The notes: generated by a model from the sequence alone, not told the origin. Shown: positions 40,423-51,353, counted from the stretch's first letter. The stretch is DNA of 64,000 nt from Candidatus Gastranaerophilales bacterium (GCA_944325875.1 CALVBU010000004.1:62001-126000); one strand, 5' to 3'. Made by a program: numbers and translations.

Positions 40423-41106
40423 TTATTTATTCTCAAATTGAAAATTTTTATGATAAGCATATAAATAAATTATGCCGGTTAAAGATATGTAGAAAAGAAG
40501 TTCTGTTATTTCTTCCATAACCATATTATGGAAAACTTCTTCTGCAAGAGTACCCCATACCATACCAACTATCATTAAAACAATATTCCATACAGGGAAT
40601 TTAACATTTTTTACAATGTTCCAAAGTGTAATGAAAAGTTTGTTAAGTAAAAAGTATAATCCGACATAAGTCATATAAAGTCCGTATAATGGATGTGCAA
40701 GCCAGCCGTATTTTATATCTTTCCAGCTATAGAAAGTATTAACTTCTCCAGGAACTGGGAAGAAAATAGTTCTGCCGCAATTTATTTCTCTTAAAAATAA
40801 TATGATAATTACGAGGGCTGAAAATTTGAAAAATTTAACCATTGATGTATCAACAGCAGCTTTTTCATTTTCGTTATCTTGGTTTTGTTTACTTTTAATT
40901 TTTTGATACGCAAGACATAGTATAAATCCTACAAGTAAAGCTATAAGTTGCAAGTTTTCTAATAGTCCGTTTTCATATCCGAATTTTTCAGGCAAATATA
41001 ATATACAAGGAACAATTAGTATCGCATTTATTATTGCAATCCAAGTTACACTATAAATTCTAAAATCCAAATGTTCAGATGCGAAGTTTTTAATCTTTTC
41101 TAACAT
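40423..41106 (-). CDS. Six-helix membrane protein, function unknown
   Basis: ATG 41106 (MLEKIKNF) follows AGAGGG by about eight bases and is preferred to a farther TTG at 41145. The 227-aa product has about six hydrophobic helices, including ITGIIYLYAYH near the C-terminus, and a polar loop with FLREINCGRTIFFP and NTFYSWKDIKYGW; the REINxGRxxF motif recurs in a family of uncharacterised membrane proteins. It converges with the LysM gene. Confidence 0.72.
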   Translation of the reverse strand: MLEKIKNFASEHLDFRIYSVTWIAIINAILIVPCILYLPEKFGYENGLLENLQLIALLVGFILCLAYQKIKSKQNQDNENEKAAVDTSMVKFFKFSALVIIILFLREINCGRTIFFPVPGEVNTFYSWKDIKYGWLAHPLYGLYMTYVGLYFLLNKLFITLWNIVKNVKFPVWNIVLMIVGMVWGTLAEEVFHNMVMEEITELLFYISLTGIIYLYAYHKNFQFENK

Positions 41107-41190
41107 TATTTTTGCCCTCTTAATTCCCTTATAATTCTTTACCAATATATTACATCAAAATATTTTTTATGGTGTATAAGTTTTTAATAA

Positions 41191-41532
41191 TTATTCACAT
41201 ACGTGTTCTAAAGCTTTTTCAAGTATTAATTTTACGTGATGGTCATTTAATGCGTAATAAACGTTTTTTCCCTTCTTTTGTGCCCTTGCAAGTTTAGCGG
41301 TTCTTAAAATTTTAAGTTGATGTGAAACTGCTGATTTTGATATGTTGAGTAATTGAGCTAAATCTCCAACACACATCTCACTTTCTTCTAAAGCCCAAAG
41401 TAGTTGGATTCTTGTGCTATCTCCCATAACTTTAAAAAAATCTGAAAGTTCATACAAAGTGCTCATTTCAGGCATTTTAGGCTTAACTTTACTTACGATA
41501 TCCGTATTTTCGTTGTTTAGATTCTTTTCCAT
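41191..41532 (-). CDS. ArsR/SmtB-family zinc- or cadmium-sensing repressor
   Basis: This 113-aa winged-helix repressor has the ArsR helix-turn-helix (DLAQLLNISKSAVSHQLKIL near residue 57) and the alpha-5 metal ligands Asp97, His99, His110 and Glu113. Their spacing is the same as SmtB D104-x-H106-x10-H117-x2-E120, typical of Zn sensors. Cys54 in MCVGDLA matches the alpha-3 position but its partner is absent. It is divergent from the P1B ATPase, separated by a 12-4-12 palindrome, and almost certainly represses it and itself. AAGGAG precedes the ATG. Confidence 0.93.
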   Translation of the reverse strand: MEKNLNNENTDIVSKVKPKMPEMSTLYELSDFFKVMGDSTRIQLLWALEESEMCVGDLAQLLNISKSAVSHQLKILRTAKLARAQKKGKNVYYALNDHHVKLILEKALEHVCE

Positions 41533-41562
41533 TATAGAACTCCTTATGATGAATATAATACC

Positions 41563-41590
41563 ATACAGTTGAACAACCGTTCAACTGTAT
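41563..41590. promoter_or_regulatory. ArsR-type operator, perfect 12-4-12 palindrome
   Basis: ATACAGTTGAAC and GTTCAACTGTAT are exact inverted repeats separated by AACC, in the divergent gap 31 bases from the repressor start. The TTGAAC/GTTCAA core matches ArsR/SmtB family sites. Confidence 0.8.
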
Positions 41591-41659
41591 TAATATTTGT
41601 AAATTAATTACCTTTCCTCACTTGACAATAAAGGAAAAATTTACACATAATGGTAATAT

Positions 41660-41680
41660 AATTGAACAACTATTCAACTA
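41660..41680. promoter_or_regulatory. Second operator half-sites before the ATPase
   Basis: TTGAAC, AACT and ATTCAA repeat the core of the first operator with one mismatch. It lies ten bases before the ATPase ATG, so repression may act on the transcript start or early elongation. Confidence 0.65.
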
Positions 41681-41690
41681 TGAGGTATAT

Positions 41691-43583
41691 ATGTGTAACC
41701 ATTGCCATGATCATCATCATTCACATAAAAGTAATTATAGTAAATTGTTTCACCCGATTATTAGGGTTGGAATTTCTATATTGATTTTGATTAGTATTTA
41801 TTTGTTAAGTATTGATGGAACATATAGAGTTTTATGTTTTTTAGTTGCTTATTTAATTTCAGGTTCGGATATTTTATATAGTGCGTTAAAAAATATATTA
41901 AAGGGAAAAGTTTTTGATGAAAATTTTTTAATGGGTATAGCAAGTTTAGGAGCTTTTATAATCGGTGAATATCCGGAAGCTGTTATGGTAATGGTCTTAT
42001 ATCAGATTGGTGAATATTTTCAGGATAAAGCTGTTGAAAAATCAAGAAATTCAATAACAGCATTGATGGATATTAGACCGGATTATGCAAATGTTGAGGA
42101 AAACGGGCTTGTTCTTCAAAAATCACCAGAAGATATTAAAATAGGTGATATTATATTAGTAAAAGCTGGGGAAAAAATCCCTTTAGACGGAATTGTCATT
42201 GATGGGAGTGCTGTTGTTGATACTGCAGCTTTGACTGGGGAAAATGTGCCACGAAATTTAAAAGTCGGTGATAGAGCTATTAGTGGTTGTATTAATACCA
42301 ATGGTGTGATTCGAATTCAGGTTGAGAAAGAATTTGGAGAATCTACGGTATCAAAGATTTTAAAATTAGTTGAAGAATCTAGTTCTAAAAAAGCAAAAGC
42401 TGAAAATTTTATTACAAAATTTGCAAAATATTATACCCCTTTTGTTGTAATAAGTGCTTTATTTTTGGGGCTTATTCCGCCTTTAGTGTTTGATGGGAAT
42501 TTTCAAGTCTGGATATTACGAGCTTTGACTTTTCTTGTAATTTCTTGTCCTTGTGCACTTGTAATATCTGTACCATTAACTTTTTTTGCAGGAATAGGTG
42601 GAGCTTCTAAGAACGGTATTTTAGTTAAAGGCGGATGTTATATGGAAGTTCTAGCGAATCCTGATACTGTTGTATTTGATAAAACAGGAACGCTTACAAA
42701 AGGTGTTTTTTCGGTAACAAAAATAATTCCTGCTGATGGTATCTCAAATGATGAAATCATTGAATATGCAGCTAAAGCTGAATGCTATTCTAATCATCCG
42801 ATAGCATTATCGTTAAAGAGTTTTTACGGAAAAGCCATAAACTCAGAAGAGGTTTCAGACGTAAAAGAGATAGCAGGATTTGGGCTTGAAGCAAAAATAA
42901 ATTCCGATAAAGTAGTTCTTGGTAATGCAAAATTAATGGCTGAGATTGGTATTAATTGTAAATCAACTCAAGAAATAGGTACTGTAATTCATGTTGTAAA
43001 AAATAATGAATATTTAGGGTATATCGTTATCTCTGATGAATTGAAAGAAGATTCCAAGAATGCAATTCAAAGTTTGAAAGATTTTGGAATAAAAACCGAA
43101 ATGCTAACAGGTGATACGGTTTCAGTTGCAAATTATATGGCGGATGAATTGGGTATTGATAAGGTGTATTCCGAATTATTGCCTGCAGATAAGGTTGAAA
43201 AGGTTGAGGATTTATTCAAAAATAAACAAAATTATAAAAGTATAATATTTGTTGGTGATGGGATTAATGATGCACCTGTTCTAGCTCGTGCAGATGTTGG
43301 GATTGCAATGGGTGCATTAGGTTCAGATGCTGCAATTGAAGCTGCAGATGTTGTAATTATGGATGACAAACCAGCGAAAGTCGCTTTAGCAATAAATATT
43401 GCAAGAAAGACAATGTCTGTTGTTATGCAAAATATTATATTTGCTGTAGGTATAAAAGTATTATTTTTAATATTAGGAGTATTTGGGCTTATCACAATGT
43501 GGGGAGCTGTTTTTGCAGATGTTGGCGTTGCTTTATTAGCTGTATTAAATGCACTTCGTGCATACAGGGTAAAATCCCTTTAA
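41691..43583 (+). CDS. P1B-type Zn/Cd-exporting ATPase
   Basis: The frame is open from 41622, but that part holds the second operator; ATG 41691, after TGAGG, begins the protein MCNHCHDHHHSHK. The 630-aa product has a His/Cys-rich tail instead of the usual CxxC HMA domain, then eight membrane helices. Signatures are TGE in LTGENVP, the transmembrane CPC in VISCPCALV near residue 286, the phosphorylation site DKTGTLT near residue 330, the SNHP motif, and GDGINDAPVLARADVGIAMG. Asp in VFADVGVA near the end suits zinc or cadmium. The SmtB-like regulator supports that specificity. Confidence 0.93.
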   Translation: MCNHCHDHHHSHKSNYSKLFHPIIRVGISILILISIYLLSIDGTYRVLCFLVAYLISGSDILYSALKNILKGKVFDENFLMGIASLGAFIIGEYPEAVMVMVLYQIGEYFQDKAVEKSRNSITALMDIRPDYANVEENGLVLQKSPEDIKIGDIILVKAGEKIPLDGIVIDGSAVVDTAALTGENVPRNLKVGDRAISGCINTNGVIRIQVEKEFGESTVSKILKLVEESSSKKAKAENFITKFAKYYTPFVVISALFLGLIPPLVFDGNFQVWILRALTFLVISCPCALVISVPLTFFAGIGGASKNGILVKGGCYMEVLANPDTVVFDKTGTLTKGVFSVTKIIPADGISNDEIIEYAAKAECYSNHPIALSLKSFYGKAINSEEVSDVKEIAGFGLEAKINSDKVVLGNAKLMAEIGINCKSTQEIGTVIHVVKNNEYLGYIVISDELKEDSKNAIQSLKDFGIKTEMLTGDTVSVANYMADELGIDKVYSELLPADKVEKVEDLFKNKQNYKSIIFVGDGINDAPVLARADVGIAMGALGSDAAIEAADVVIMDDKPAKVALAINIARKTMSVVMQNIIFAVGIKVLFLILGVFGLITMWGAVFADVGVALLAVLNALRAYRVKSL

Positions 43584-43623
43584 TTGCTTATACTCTGTTT
43601 GGTGTATTAATGCGTTTTTTTAT

Positions 43624-43675
43624 TGACAGTGCTCTCATAATATTTTACATTTAAGGTAGAAAATTCTACCTTAAA
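43624..43675 (+). promoter_or_regulatory. Efflux-operon promoter with perfect 12-2-12 palindrome
   Basis: TTGACA (43624-43629), a 16-base spacer and TACATT (43646-43651) form the promoter. TTTAAGGTAGAA (43650-43661) and TTCTACCTTAAA (43664-43675) are an exact inverted repeat around AA, placed over the expected start of transcription. It looks like a repressor operator, but no regulator gene is adjacent. Confidence 0.7.
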
Positions 43676-43701
43676 AAGTTTTAAAGATATTGGAGAGAAG
43701 C

Positions 43702-44874
43702 ATGAAGATTAATTTAACCAGAAAACAATGGGCAATTGTTGTTTTATTGATTATTATAGTTCCTATTATTTATAATAAGGCTTCAGGGTTTGCTGCCGCA
43801 ATGGTGCAAAGAAAGTTGATGATGATGCCAAAAGAGGTTGAAGTAGATAACCCGCATCTTGAATCAACAAATGTTTCAGCAGAGTCTACCGGTCGAGTTG
43901 AGGCTCAATATTCTGTTGATGTAATCGCAAGGGTTCCTGGATTTTTAATGAAAAAATACTTCAAAGAAGGCGATTTTGTTAAAAAAGGTCAGCTTCTTTT
44001 CCAAATAGATCCTAGAGAATATCAAATTGAGGTAAACAATTCAAGAGCTAACGTAAATCAGTATAGTGCACTACTTACAAATGCTCAACAAGAATTGAAC
44101 AGAGCTAATGCACTTATAAAAGAAGATTTGATAAGCCGTTCTGATGTTGACCAAAGTTTAGCAAACAGAAACCAAAATAAAGCTCTTTTAGATGCGGCAA
44201 GACAACAGTTAGAATTAGCAAGAGTTAATTTGGGTTATACATCAATAAAATCTCCAATTGACGGAAGGATTGGTAAAGTAAATATTACAGAAGGTAACTA
44301 TGTAACTGCAACTTCAGGTTCTCTCGTTAATATTGCAAGTGTAAATCCAGTGTATGTTACATTTAGCTTGAAAACAGACGATTTTGTAAAACTTTTAAAA
44401 GCAAGTAACCAATACAAAGATGTTGAAGTAAGAGTTCAATTCGGGGATGGAAAATGGTATGACAAAATCGGAAAAGTTAATTTCGTAGATAATAAAGTTG
44501 ATAAAGATTCCGGTTCCGTAAGTATGAGAGCTACTTTTGATAACTCAAAAGGTTGGTTAGTTCCTGGAGCATATATGAAAGTAGAATTAAAAGCTCCTAA
44601 ACTTGTAAAATATATTACTATCCCTCAAGCTTGTACAAAAGGTGATGCCATGAGCGGTTATTATGTATGGGCTGTAGAAGATAATAAAGCTGTTAAAAAG
44701 ATTATAAAAGTAACTGAAAATATTAATAATAATTGGGTAGTAAAAAGCGGTTTGAACCTTACTGATGTGGTTGTAGTATCAGGTATTCAAAATATTTCTG
44801 CAGAAGGTCAAAAGCTTAAAATTATTGAAAAACAAAAACAAACAGAAGAAACAAACGACGATCAGGAAGATTAA
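43702..44874 (+). CDS. Efflux RND periplasmic adaptor (membrane fusion protein)
   Basis: ATG 43702 follows GGAGAG (43692-43697); the frame's earlier TTG at 43690 overlaps that site. The 390-aa product has one N-terminal membrane helix (about 9-30), a lipoyl-type hairpin (GRVEAQYSVDVIARVPGFLMKKYFKEGDFVKKGQ), a coiled-coil hairpin (residues 110-175) and beta-barrel regions (IKSPIDGRIGKVNITEGNYVT). It links the RND pump to TolC across the periplasm. First gene of a three-gene operon with an operator-like promoter. Confidence 0.93.
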   Translation: MKINLTRKQWAIVVLLIIIVPIIYNKASGFAAAMVQRKLMMMPKEVEVDNPHLESTNVSAESTGRVEAQYSVDVIARVPGFLMKKYFKEGDFVKKGQLLFQIDPREYQIEVNNSRANVNQYSALLTNAQQELNRANALIKEDLISRSDVDQSLANRNQNKALLDAARQQLELARVNLGYTSIKSPIDGRIGKVNITEGNYVTATSGSLVNIASVNPVYVTFSLKTDDFVKLLKASNQYKDVEVRVQFGDGKWYDKIGKVNFVDNKVDKDSGSVSMRATFDNSKGWLVPGAYMKVELKAPKLVKYITIPQACTKGDAMSGYYVWAVEDNKAVKKIIKVTENINNNWVVKSGLNLTDVVVVSGIQNISAEGQKLKIIEKQKQTEETNDDQED

Positions 44875-44891
44875 TAAACGGGTAAAAGTTA

Positions 44892-47800
44892 ATGAAAAAA
44901 ATATTTGATAAAGAAAAGTTATTCTTTTTTATAAGAAAACCGAGATTTGCTCTAGTAATATCATTATGTATAGTTATTTTGGGGTTAATTTCTCTTGTAA
45001 GTTTGAAACAAGAGAGCTACCCTGATGTTACACCACCTCAGGTAAGAGTTTCAGCTTCATACCAAGGTGCGAGTGCAGAGGTAATAGAATCCTCTATTGC
45101 TACCGTTTTGGAAAACAAATTAAACGGTGTTGAAAATATGACATATATGACTTCCACCTCAACTGATGGAAGTTATTCATTAACTTTGTATTTCAAAGTT
45201 GGTACTGATAAAAATATTAACCTGATGAATGTTCAAAACTTAATTCAAAGGGTACAATCTCAACTTCCTGAAGAAGTTCAAAGAACCGGTGTAACTGCAA
45301 TCAGCCGATCATCAGGTTCCGGTGCGATTATCTTAACACTTTACCCTGAATCTGGTGACTGGTCTCAATTAGATTTAACAAACTACGGTTCAATATATAT
45401 TAAAGATGAATTAAAACGTATAGAAGGTGTTGCTGATGTAAGTGTATTTGGTGGCGGAAATTATTCTATGCGTATATGGCTTGATCCGCAAAAAATGGCA
45501 GGATTAAATATTTCAACTTCTGAGGTTCAAGCTGCAATAAAAAATCAAAACACACAAGTTGCAACAGGCGCTTTAGGACAATTACCTACTGATGAAAAGC
45601 AAGCTTTGCAAATTACATTAAAAACTCCAGGACGACTTGTTGATGTAAAAGAATTTGAAAATATCATTATTCGTTCAAATATGGATGGTTCTAATGTTAA
45701 AATTAAAGATATTGCAAGAGTTGAATTGGGTGCAGAATCTTATTCAAACTTAGGTCTTGTAAACGGTAAACCATCTGCGGTTGTTGTAATTTCTCAGTTG
45801 CCTGATGCCAATATTATTAACCTTTCAAAAGCTGTTAAGGCAAAAGTAAACGAAATGAATTCAAGAATGACAAATGGGATAAAAATCCTTTATGTTAAAG
45901 ATGATGCGGATTTTATTCATGAGTCTATGAAAGAGGTAGAGTTTACAATTCTTTTGACAGCTTTAATCGTAGTAATAATAATTTATTTATTCTTAGGCGA
46001 TGGTATGGCAACCTTAGTACCTTGTGTAACAATCCCTGTTTCCTTAATCGGTACATTTTTTGCATTAAATGTTATGGGAATGACGATTAACTTGCTGTCA
46101 TTGTTTGCGTTGGTACTTGCAGTAGGTGTTGTTGTTGACGATGCGATTGTTGTTATTGAAAACGTAAAACGACATATAGATGAAGGTAAATCAGCTATCA
46201 TTGCAACACAATTGACAATGGAAGAAGTTGGATCTTCTCTTGTAGCAATGGCAATGGTTTTAATGGCAGTATTTGTACCGATTATATTTATGTCAGGTAT
46301 GACAGGTGTTATGTACAAACAATTTGCTGTATGTATTGCGGTATCAATCGCGATTTCTGCAATTTGTGCATTGTCACTTTCACCTGCAATGTGTTCTCAT
46401 TTCTTAGGTCAGAAAAAACAGGAACATGATTATTCAAAAGTTCCATTTTTACTTCATTTGGAAAGAATAAAAGATAGAATCTTAAAAAGAACGGAAGTTC
46501 TTGTAGTAAAATTTAATGAAGGTTTTTCAAAGGTTGAAGATTTTTATATGGAATATGTAACAAAGTTTGTGTATAACAAAAAACTTGTTGCTATATTCTA
46601 TTTATCAATCGTAGCTTTGACATTATTTTCATTTAAAACAATTTCTACAGGTTTTATTCCTGATGAAGACCAAGGGGTTCTGCTTGCAAGTATAACATTA
46701 CCTGACGGTGCTTCATTGTCTAGAACTGAAGAAGTTTCAAGACGTTTTGTTGACGAAATTAAAAATATTCCAGGGATAAATCCTGAAAAATTAACAGTGT
46801 TCGGTGGAGATGGTGCAACAAACCAATCTACTGTAATTATTCAGCTTGCAGATTATAGTGAAAGAAAAATGAATCCTATAAAATGGATTCAATATAAGTT
46901 CCAAGGTAAAGAGACAAATCTTTCTCATGTTGCTATCTTGAAAAAGGTGAGAGCGGTTGCTTCAAATACAAAAGAAGCTTCAATAATGTCATTTTCACCT
47001 CCGGCAATTATGGGTATGAGTATGATGGGTGGTTTTGAATTCCAAATGTTGTCACAAGGTGAATATACTCCGCAAGATTTGGAAAGTTGGGCAAATAAAC
47101 TTGTTGCAGCAGCTAACCAAAATCCTACATTATCAAGTGTTTATACATCATTCCAAGCAAACGTGCCACAATATATTGTTGATATTGATTACGAAAAAGC
47201 TTTAGCTCAAAATGTTGATTTGCAAGAGCTATATACAACACTTTCATCAATGTTAGGTACTTACTATGTCAATGACTTTAACAAATATGACCGTGTATTT
47301 AAAGTTCAAATGCAGGCTGAAAGTCGTTTTCGTGATAAAGCCACTGACCTATCTGGAATTTATGTCAAAAATAAAAACGGTGTAATGGTTCCTATATTGT
47401 CGATAGTTAAACTAAGACAAACTGTAGGTACTGCATCTATTTCAAGATATAACCAATATAAATCAGTTCAAATTCAAGGGCAGCAAGCTGCAGGAAAAAG
47501 TTCCGGAGATGCTATGAATGCAATGGAAGAAGTTGCAAAACAAGTGTTGCCATCTGATATAACTTTTGACTGGTCTGGTACATCAGCTCAGGAAAGAGAA
47601 GCTTCAGGGCAGACTGCAATGATTGTTGGAATGGCTCTTGTATTTGTATATTTATTCTTAGTTGCATTATATGAAAGTTATACAATTCCGATTGCAGTAT
47701 TATTAATTTCACCTATTGCAGCTTTGGGTGCGTTAATTTTCCAAATGATGATTAATCAATCGTTTGATATTTATTCTCAAGTTGGTATGATTACATTGAT

Positions 47801-48152
47801 TGGTCTTGCTGCTAAACAATCTATCTTGATTGTAGAATTTGCAAAAGAAGAACATGAAAAACACGGCTTGTCAATTAAGGAAGCTGCTATAAAAGCTGCT
47901 AAACTAAGATTTAGAGCGATTATGATGACAGAGTTGGCGTTCATTATCGGGGTATTACCGATGTTATTTGCAACAGGTGCAGGTGCTAATTCAAGAATTT
48001 CTGTTGGATCTACCGTATTTGGCGGTATGATTGCTGCTTGTACTTTGGGTGCTGTCTTAACTCCTGCATTTTACGTTATAGTTCAGGAATTTGTTGATTT
48101 GTTCCCTAAAAAAGAAATTACAGAAAAAGATTTGGAGATTTCAGTAAAATGA
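44892..48152 (+). CDS. RND efflux permease, AcrB/MexB-like (HAE1 type)
   Basis: The 1086-aa transporter has the length, two large periplasmic loops and 12 membrane helices of the HAE1 multidrug pumps. The N-terminus has the AcrB-like [30 protein letters not shown]. The proton-relay Asp pair lies in [17 protein letters not shown] near residue 415, followed by [14 protein letters not shown]. The second half repeats the fold, with PDEDQGVLL near residue 600 and [16 protein letters not shown]. Substrates cannot be read. It starts 17 bases after the adaptor and overlaps the TolC gene by four bases. Confidence 0.95.
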   Translation: MKKIFDKEKLFFFIRKPRFALVISLCIVILGLISLVSLKQESYPDVTPPQVRVSASYQGASAEVIESSIATVLENKLNGVENMTYMTSTSTDGSYSLTLYFKVGTDKNINLMNVQNLIQRVQSQLPEEVQRTGVTAISRSSGSGAIILTLYPESGDWSQLDLTNYGSIYIKDELKRIEGVADVSVFGGGNYSMRIWLDPQKMAGLNISTSEVQAAIKNQNTQVATGALGQLPTDEKQALQITLKTPGRLVDVKEFENIIIRSNMDGSNVKIKDIARVELGAESYSNLGLVNGKPSAVVVISQLPDANIINLSKAVKAKVNEMNSRMTNGIKILYVKDDADFIHESMKEVEFTILLTALIVVIIIYLFLGDGMATLVPCVTIPVSLIGTFFALNVMGMTINLLSLFALVLAVGVVVDDAIVVIENVKRHIDEGKSAIIATQLTMEEVGSSLVAMAMVLMAVFVPIIFMSGMTGVMYKQFAVCIAVSIAISAICALSLSPAMCSHFLGQKKQEHDYSKVPFLLHLERIKDRILKRTEVLVVKFNEGFSKVEDFYMEYVTKFVYNKKLVAIFYLSIVALTLFSFKTISTGFIPDEDQGVLLASITLPDGASLSRTEEVSRRFVDEIKNIPGINPEKLTVFGGDGATNQSTVIIQLADYSERKMNPIKWIQYKFQGKETNLSHVAILKKVRAVASNTKEASIMSFSPPAIMGMSMMGGFEFQMLSQGEYTPQDLESWANKLVAAANQNPTLSSVYTSFQANVPQYIVDIDYEKALAQNVDLQELYTTLSSMLGTYYVNDFNKYDRVFKVQMQAESRFRDKATDLSGIYVKNKNGVMVPILSIVKLRQTVGTASISRYNQYKSVQIQGQQAAGKSSGDAMNAMEEVAKQVLPSDITFDWSGTSAQEREASGQTAMIVGMALVFVYLFLVALYESYTIPIAVLLISPIAALGALIFQMMINQSFDIYSQVGMITLIGLAAKQSILIVEFAKEEHEKHGLSIKEAAIKAAKLRFRAIMMTELAFIIGVLPMLFATGAGANSRISVGSTVFGGMIAACTLGAVLTPAFYVIVQEFVDLFPKKEITEKDLEISVK

Positions 48153-49666
48153 AAAAGGTTATAAATTTACTATTAATATGTTCGGTTGTTACTATTGCTT
48201 CATCTAACGTGACTTTTGCAAAGACTAAAAATGCTCAAGCAATAGCAAAAAAGCCTGAAGAAATTCAGATAGTTAAGCCTGAAAAAAATAAAAAGGTTAA
48301 TAAAAAGCTTGAAAAAAGAAAAAATGCCGAAAATGCAAAATCAAAAGTAGAAAGTTCAAAAGAAGCAGAAGGCATGTATGAAACAAAATTTCCAACCATA
48401 AACAGTAAGATTGAATATGCCGATATGAATGGTGAAGTTACTTTGAGTGATTGTATCAAACTTGCGATTACTCATAACCCTACAATTATGTCTGCAATAA
48501 GTAATTCAGAAATTTATAAATCTAAAATCGGTCAGGCATGGTCGAATTATTTTCCGACACTTAGTGCAGGTGTAAACTATTCTCGTAATGATATGTTTAT
48601 GACAATGAGTAACTCATATATGAGAGCAATGAACCAAAAGTATAATATGTATTATATGCCAACCCTTTCTGCCGATATGCTGCTTTTTGATTTTGGCAAA
48701 ACAAAAGCTATGGCAGACATGGCAAAAAGGAACTTTGAATCTTCAAGATATGATGCTGAGACAAGTATTGAGCTTGTTATTTATAATGTAAAAGTTGCTT
48801 ATTACAATTTGTTGTTTGCAGAAATTCAAAAAGCTGTATATGAAGATACTGTTAAAGATTTCGAACTTCAATTGAAACAAGCGAGTGCTCACTATCATAT
48901 TGGTAAGAAAGCTAAAATTGATGTAACTACAGCAGAATACAACTTAGGAAATGCTAAAGTTAATTTAATTAAAGCTAAAAATACAATGGAACTTGCTGCT
49001 GCACAATTAGCAAATGCAGTTGGTATTCCTGAATTGGAAGGTGTTATTCTAAAAGATAAACTAAACACAAAGGCTTATGATGTAAACTTTAAGGAATTAC
49101 TATCAACAGCAGAAGCTTCTCGTCCGGCTTTATTATCATATAAGAAAAAAATGGATGCAGCTGAAATGAATGTCAGAACTGCTAAACGAGCTTTTACTCC
49201 TGATATTAGTGCCTTCGGGTCATACAATCAAGGTGGACGTCAGATAGATAGTGATTATGGTTATCAAGTAGGGGTTCAATTAAACTATACCGCATTGAAT
49301 CTAATGTTATTGAAAAAGCAAGTAGATGAAGCTACTGCAACATATAAAAAAGCTGTTGCTGATTATGAAATGCAAAGGCAAAATGTGTATTTGGAAGTAA
49401 AAAGCGCATATATTAATCTTTTAAATTCTCATGATAGTATAGGTGTGTCAAAGCTTGCGCTCCAACAAGCAAAAGAACGTCAATATCAAGCATTTAGAAG
49501 ATACCAAGTTGGATTGGGTGATGCCATTGAATTTAAAGATGCTGAAAACTCATACTTAAATGCTCAACTTGATTATTATTCAAATGTTTTGAATTACAAT
49601 ATTAATGCCGCAGAACTTGAAAGAGTAGTTGGTGCTCCTATTAAAGAGTCTGATATTGATTTATAA
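48149..49666 (+). CDS. TolC-family outer-membrane efflux protein
   Basis: The 505-aa product has a signal peptide ([24 protein letters not shown]), then a Lys/Glu-rich linker of about 60 residues, then the two-repeat TolC body: alpha-barrel helices such as [17 protein letters not shown] and [25 protein letters not shown]. It provides the outer-membrane channel of the operon's tripartite pump. The linker after the signal peptide is unusual in length. Its start overlaps the permease stop by four bases (ATGA). Confidence 0.93.
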   Translation: MKKVINLLLICSVVTIASSNVTFAKTKNAQAIAKKPEEIQIVKPEKNKKVNKKLEKRKNAENAKSKVESSKEAEGMYETKFPTINSKIEYADMNGEVTLSDCIKLAITHNPTIMSAISNSEIYKSKIGQAWSNYFPTLSAGVNYSRNDMFMTMSNSYMRAMNQKYNMYYMPTLSADMLLFDFGKTKAMADMAKRNFESSRYDAETSIELVIYNVKVAYYNLLFAEIQKAVYEDTVKDFELQLKQASAHYHIGKKAKIDVTTAEYNLGNAKVNLIKAKNTMELAAAQLANAVGIPELEGVILKDKLNTKAYDVNFKELLSTAEASRPALLSYKKKMDAAEMNVRTAKRAFTPDISAFGSYNQGGRQIDSDYGYQVGVQLNYTALNLMLLKKQVDEATATYKKAVADYEMQRQNVYLEVKSAYINLLNSHDSIGVSKLALQQAKERQYQAFRRYQVGLGDAIEFKDAENSYLNAQLDYYSNVLNYNINAAELERVVGAPIKESDIDL

Positions 49667-49674
49667 TTTATATA

Positions 49675-50982
49675 TTACAAATTGTCAGATTCTGGTAGGT
49701 CAAAGTTTTCATCGTTAACTTCTCTTAAAAAGTTTGTCCAACTATTGTAGTATTCAGCTAAGGCGTATGTATACCCAACTATTATTGAGCGGTAAGATTG
49801 TTTCATTACTATTAAAGATGTGATGTCTGATTTGCCTTGTTCATAACTTTCTTTTGAAATTTCAATAAGTTCTTCAGAATCTTTAACAATCTTTTTTTCA
49901 AAGTAATTTAGGTTTTCTACAGCAGTCAAAAACTTTTCATAAGCTGCACTTACATCTTTTATTGCTTTATTTTTGGTTGAAGCGAAATTGATTTCTGCTT
50001 GTTTTAATTTTAAGGTAGCATTTTGAATTTCAGGCGAATAGTTATAAAATAGTGGTATATTAACTAAGCTAGCTCCTGCATATGCTCCACTATTAAAGTT
50101 CCCGCTGTCTGTTTGTGAGCCGACTTGATATGCGTAGCCTCCGACTATAGATATGTCTGGAATACGCTGTCGGACTACAACGGTTAAATTTTTTTCAGCC
50201 ACATCTATTTGTTGTTTAGATATTTGTATGTCATACCTGTTTTCTAATGCCTTGTTTACAATTTCTGAGAATTCAGGAAATTCAAAATCTGGTGGAGGAG
50301 TCAACATTTCATCAAAGTTATTTTCTTCTGAAAAAATTTTGTCCATACTATCGTATGTTATATTGTTGGGATCGTTTATAATTTTGTTGAATGCGCTCAG
50401 GGCTGTTTTTACATTTACCCTTGCAGAATTTACCTGAGTAATCATTTGGTTTAACGCAATTTCAGCTTGAAGTACATCGACTTCCGGTACTTTTTTTGCA
50501 GTAGCTCTTTTTTTTGCTATTTCTAAAAGTTCTTCTTGTAGTTGTTTTTGTTGTTCTAAAGTGTGCAAAATGGATTTTGCAGCAACAAGGTTAATGTAAG
50601 CTTCTCTTACATCCATTTTTAAGTCGAACTTTGTGTATCCAATGTTTTTTTCTGCTAATTTTAAATTAGATTTTGCCAGATTTTTTCTAGCACTTCTTTT
50701 AGCTATTTCAATATCTTGACTGATGCCTAATTGTTTCGGTTCGCTTCTTCCTGCACCTCCCATAAAATAAAATGCGTCAATCGAAGGGTTTTGGAGTCTA
50801 TTTGCAGATTTAATATTGTTTTTAGCTATATTAATTTCTAATTGAGCTGATTTTAAGTCCAAATTATTTTTAAGTGCAACTTCAATAGCTTCATTGAGGT
50901 AAACTTTTTTAAAATTGTCATCAGCTATAGCTTTGCATTGTACAATTAATAGTATTGTAATTAACAAGAATAATTTTTTCAT
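49675..50982 (-). CDS. Second TolC-family outer-membrane protein
   Basis: This 435-aa protein has a signal peptide (MKKLFLLITILLIVQCKAIA) and the TolC-type repeats (INLVAAKSILHTLEQQKQLQEELLEIAKKRATAKKVPEVDVLQAE, then EKNLTVVVRQRIPDISIVGGYAYQVGSQ). It converges with the operon's TolC and has no adaptor or pump gene of its own, so it may serve pumps encoded elsewhere. ATG 50982 has an extended -10, TGATATACT, ending eight bases upstream and no ribosome site. Confidence 0.9.
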   Translation of the reverse strand: MKKLFLLITILLIVQCKAIADDNFKKVYLNEAIEVALKNNLDLKSAQLEINIAKNNIKSANRLQNPSIDAFYFMGGAGRSEPKQLGISQDIEIAKRSARKNLAKSNLKLAEKNIGYTKFDLKMDVREAYINLVAAKSILHTLEQQKQLQEELLEIAKKRATAKKVPEVDVLQAEIALNQMITQVNSARVNVKTALSAFNKIINDPNNITYDSMDKIFSEENNFDEMLTPPPDFEFPEFSEIVNKALENRYDIQISKQQIDVAEKNLTVVVRQRIPDISIVGGYAYQVGSQTDSGNFNSGAYAGASLVNIPLFYNYSPEIQNATLKLKQAEINFASTKNKAIKDVSAAYEKFLTAVENLNYFEKKIVKDSEELIEISKESYEQGKSDITSLIVMKQSYRSIIVGYTYALAEYYNSWTNFLREVNDENFDLPESDNL

Positions 50983-51058
50983 ACAACGAAAGTATATCAT
51001 AAATAACTACAAAAGGTCTATTGTAAAGACTGTATATTCATAAATAGTGAGTGCAGGT

Positions 51059-51340
51059 TTAATCTTTATGAGCTATTTTATAAGCTGTAGTTGCTCCTGC
51101 AAGGGTAGATATTATCCCATTAATAGCTAAAGAATTTTTTGTTGGAGATTTAAAGAATGTTAGTTTTCTAGATATGAAGTCTAATCCTACACCAAATGCA
51201 AACCATGCTCCTGTAGTCGTTAAGACTTCTTTTGCAGGATTATTTACCGCCTTTGCGTTTAAGGAGTGCTTGGGGCTAACTTTTTTATTCCCTGTATAGT
51301 TGGGAGTATGTAATTGATTTTGTATTGCTGTAATTCTCAT
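51059..51340 (-). CDS. Small two-helix membrane protein
   Basis: The 93-aa product starts MRITAIQNQLHTPNYTGNKK, a form of N-terminus common among the lineage proteins of this organism, and has two hydrophobic helices (TTGAWFAFGVGLDFI and LAINGIISTLAGATTAYKIAH). The role is unknown. It follows the tRNA-Gln terminator on the same strand. Confidence 0.6.
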   Translation of the reverse strand: MRITAIQNQLHTPNYTGNKKVSPKHSLNAKAVNNPAKEVLTTTGAWFAFGVGLDFISRKLTFFKSPTKNSLAINGIISTLAGATTAYKIAHKD

Positions 51341-51353
51341 TTTAAATCTCGCA

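Noticed and set aside
41622-41690. Start of the metal ATPase at 41622
   Set aside because: This stretch contains an operator copy and no ribosome site; ATG 41691 has TGAGG and gives a His-rich metal-binding N-terminus.
50935-50982. Lipoprotein signal on the second TolC (IVQC)
   Set aside because: Gln before the Cys does not fit a lipobox; an ordinary signal peptide ending near AIA is more likely.
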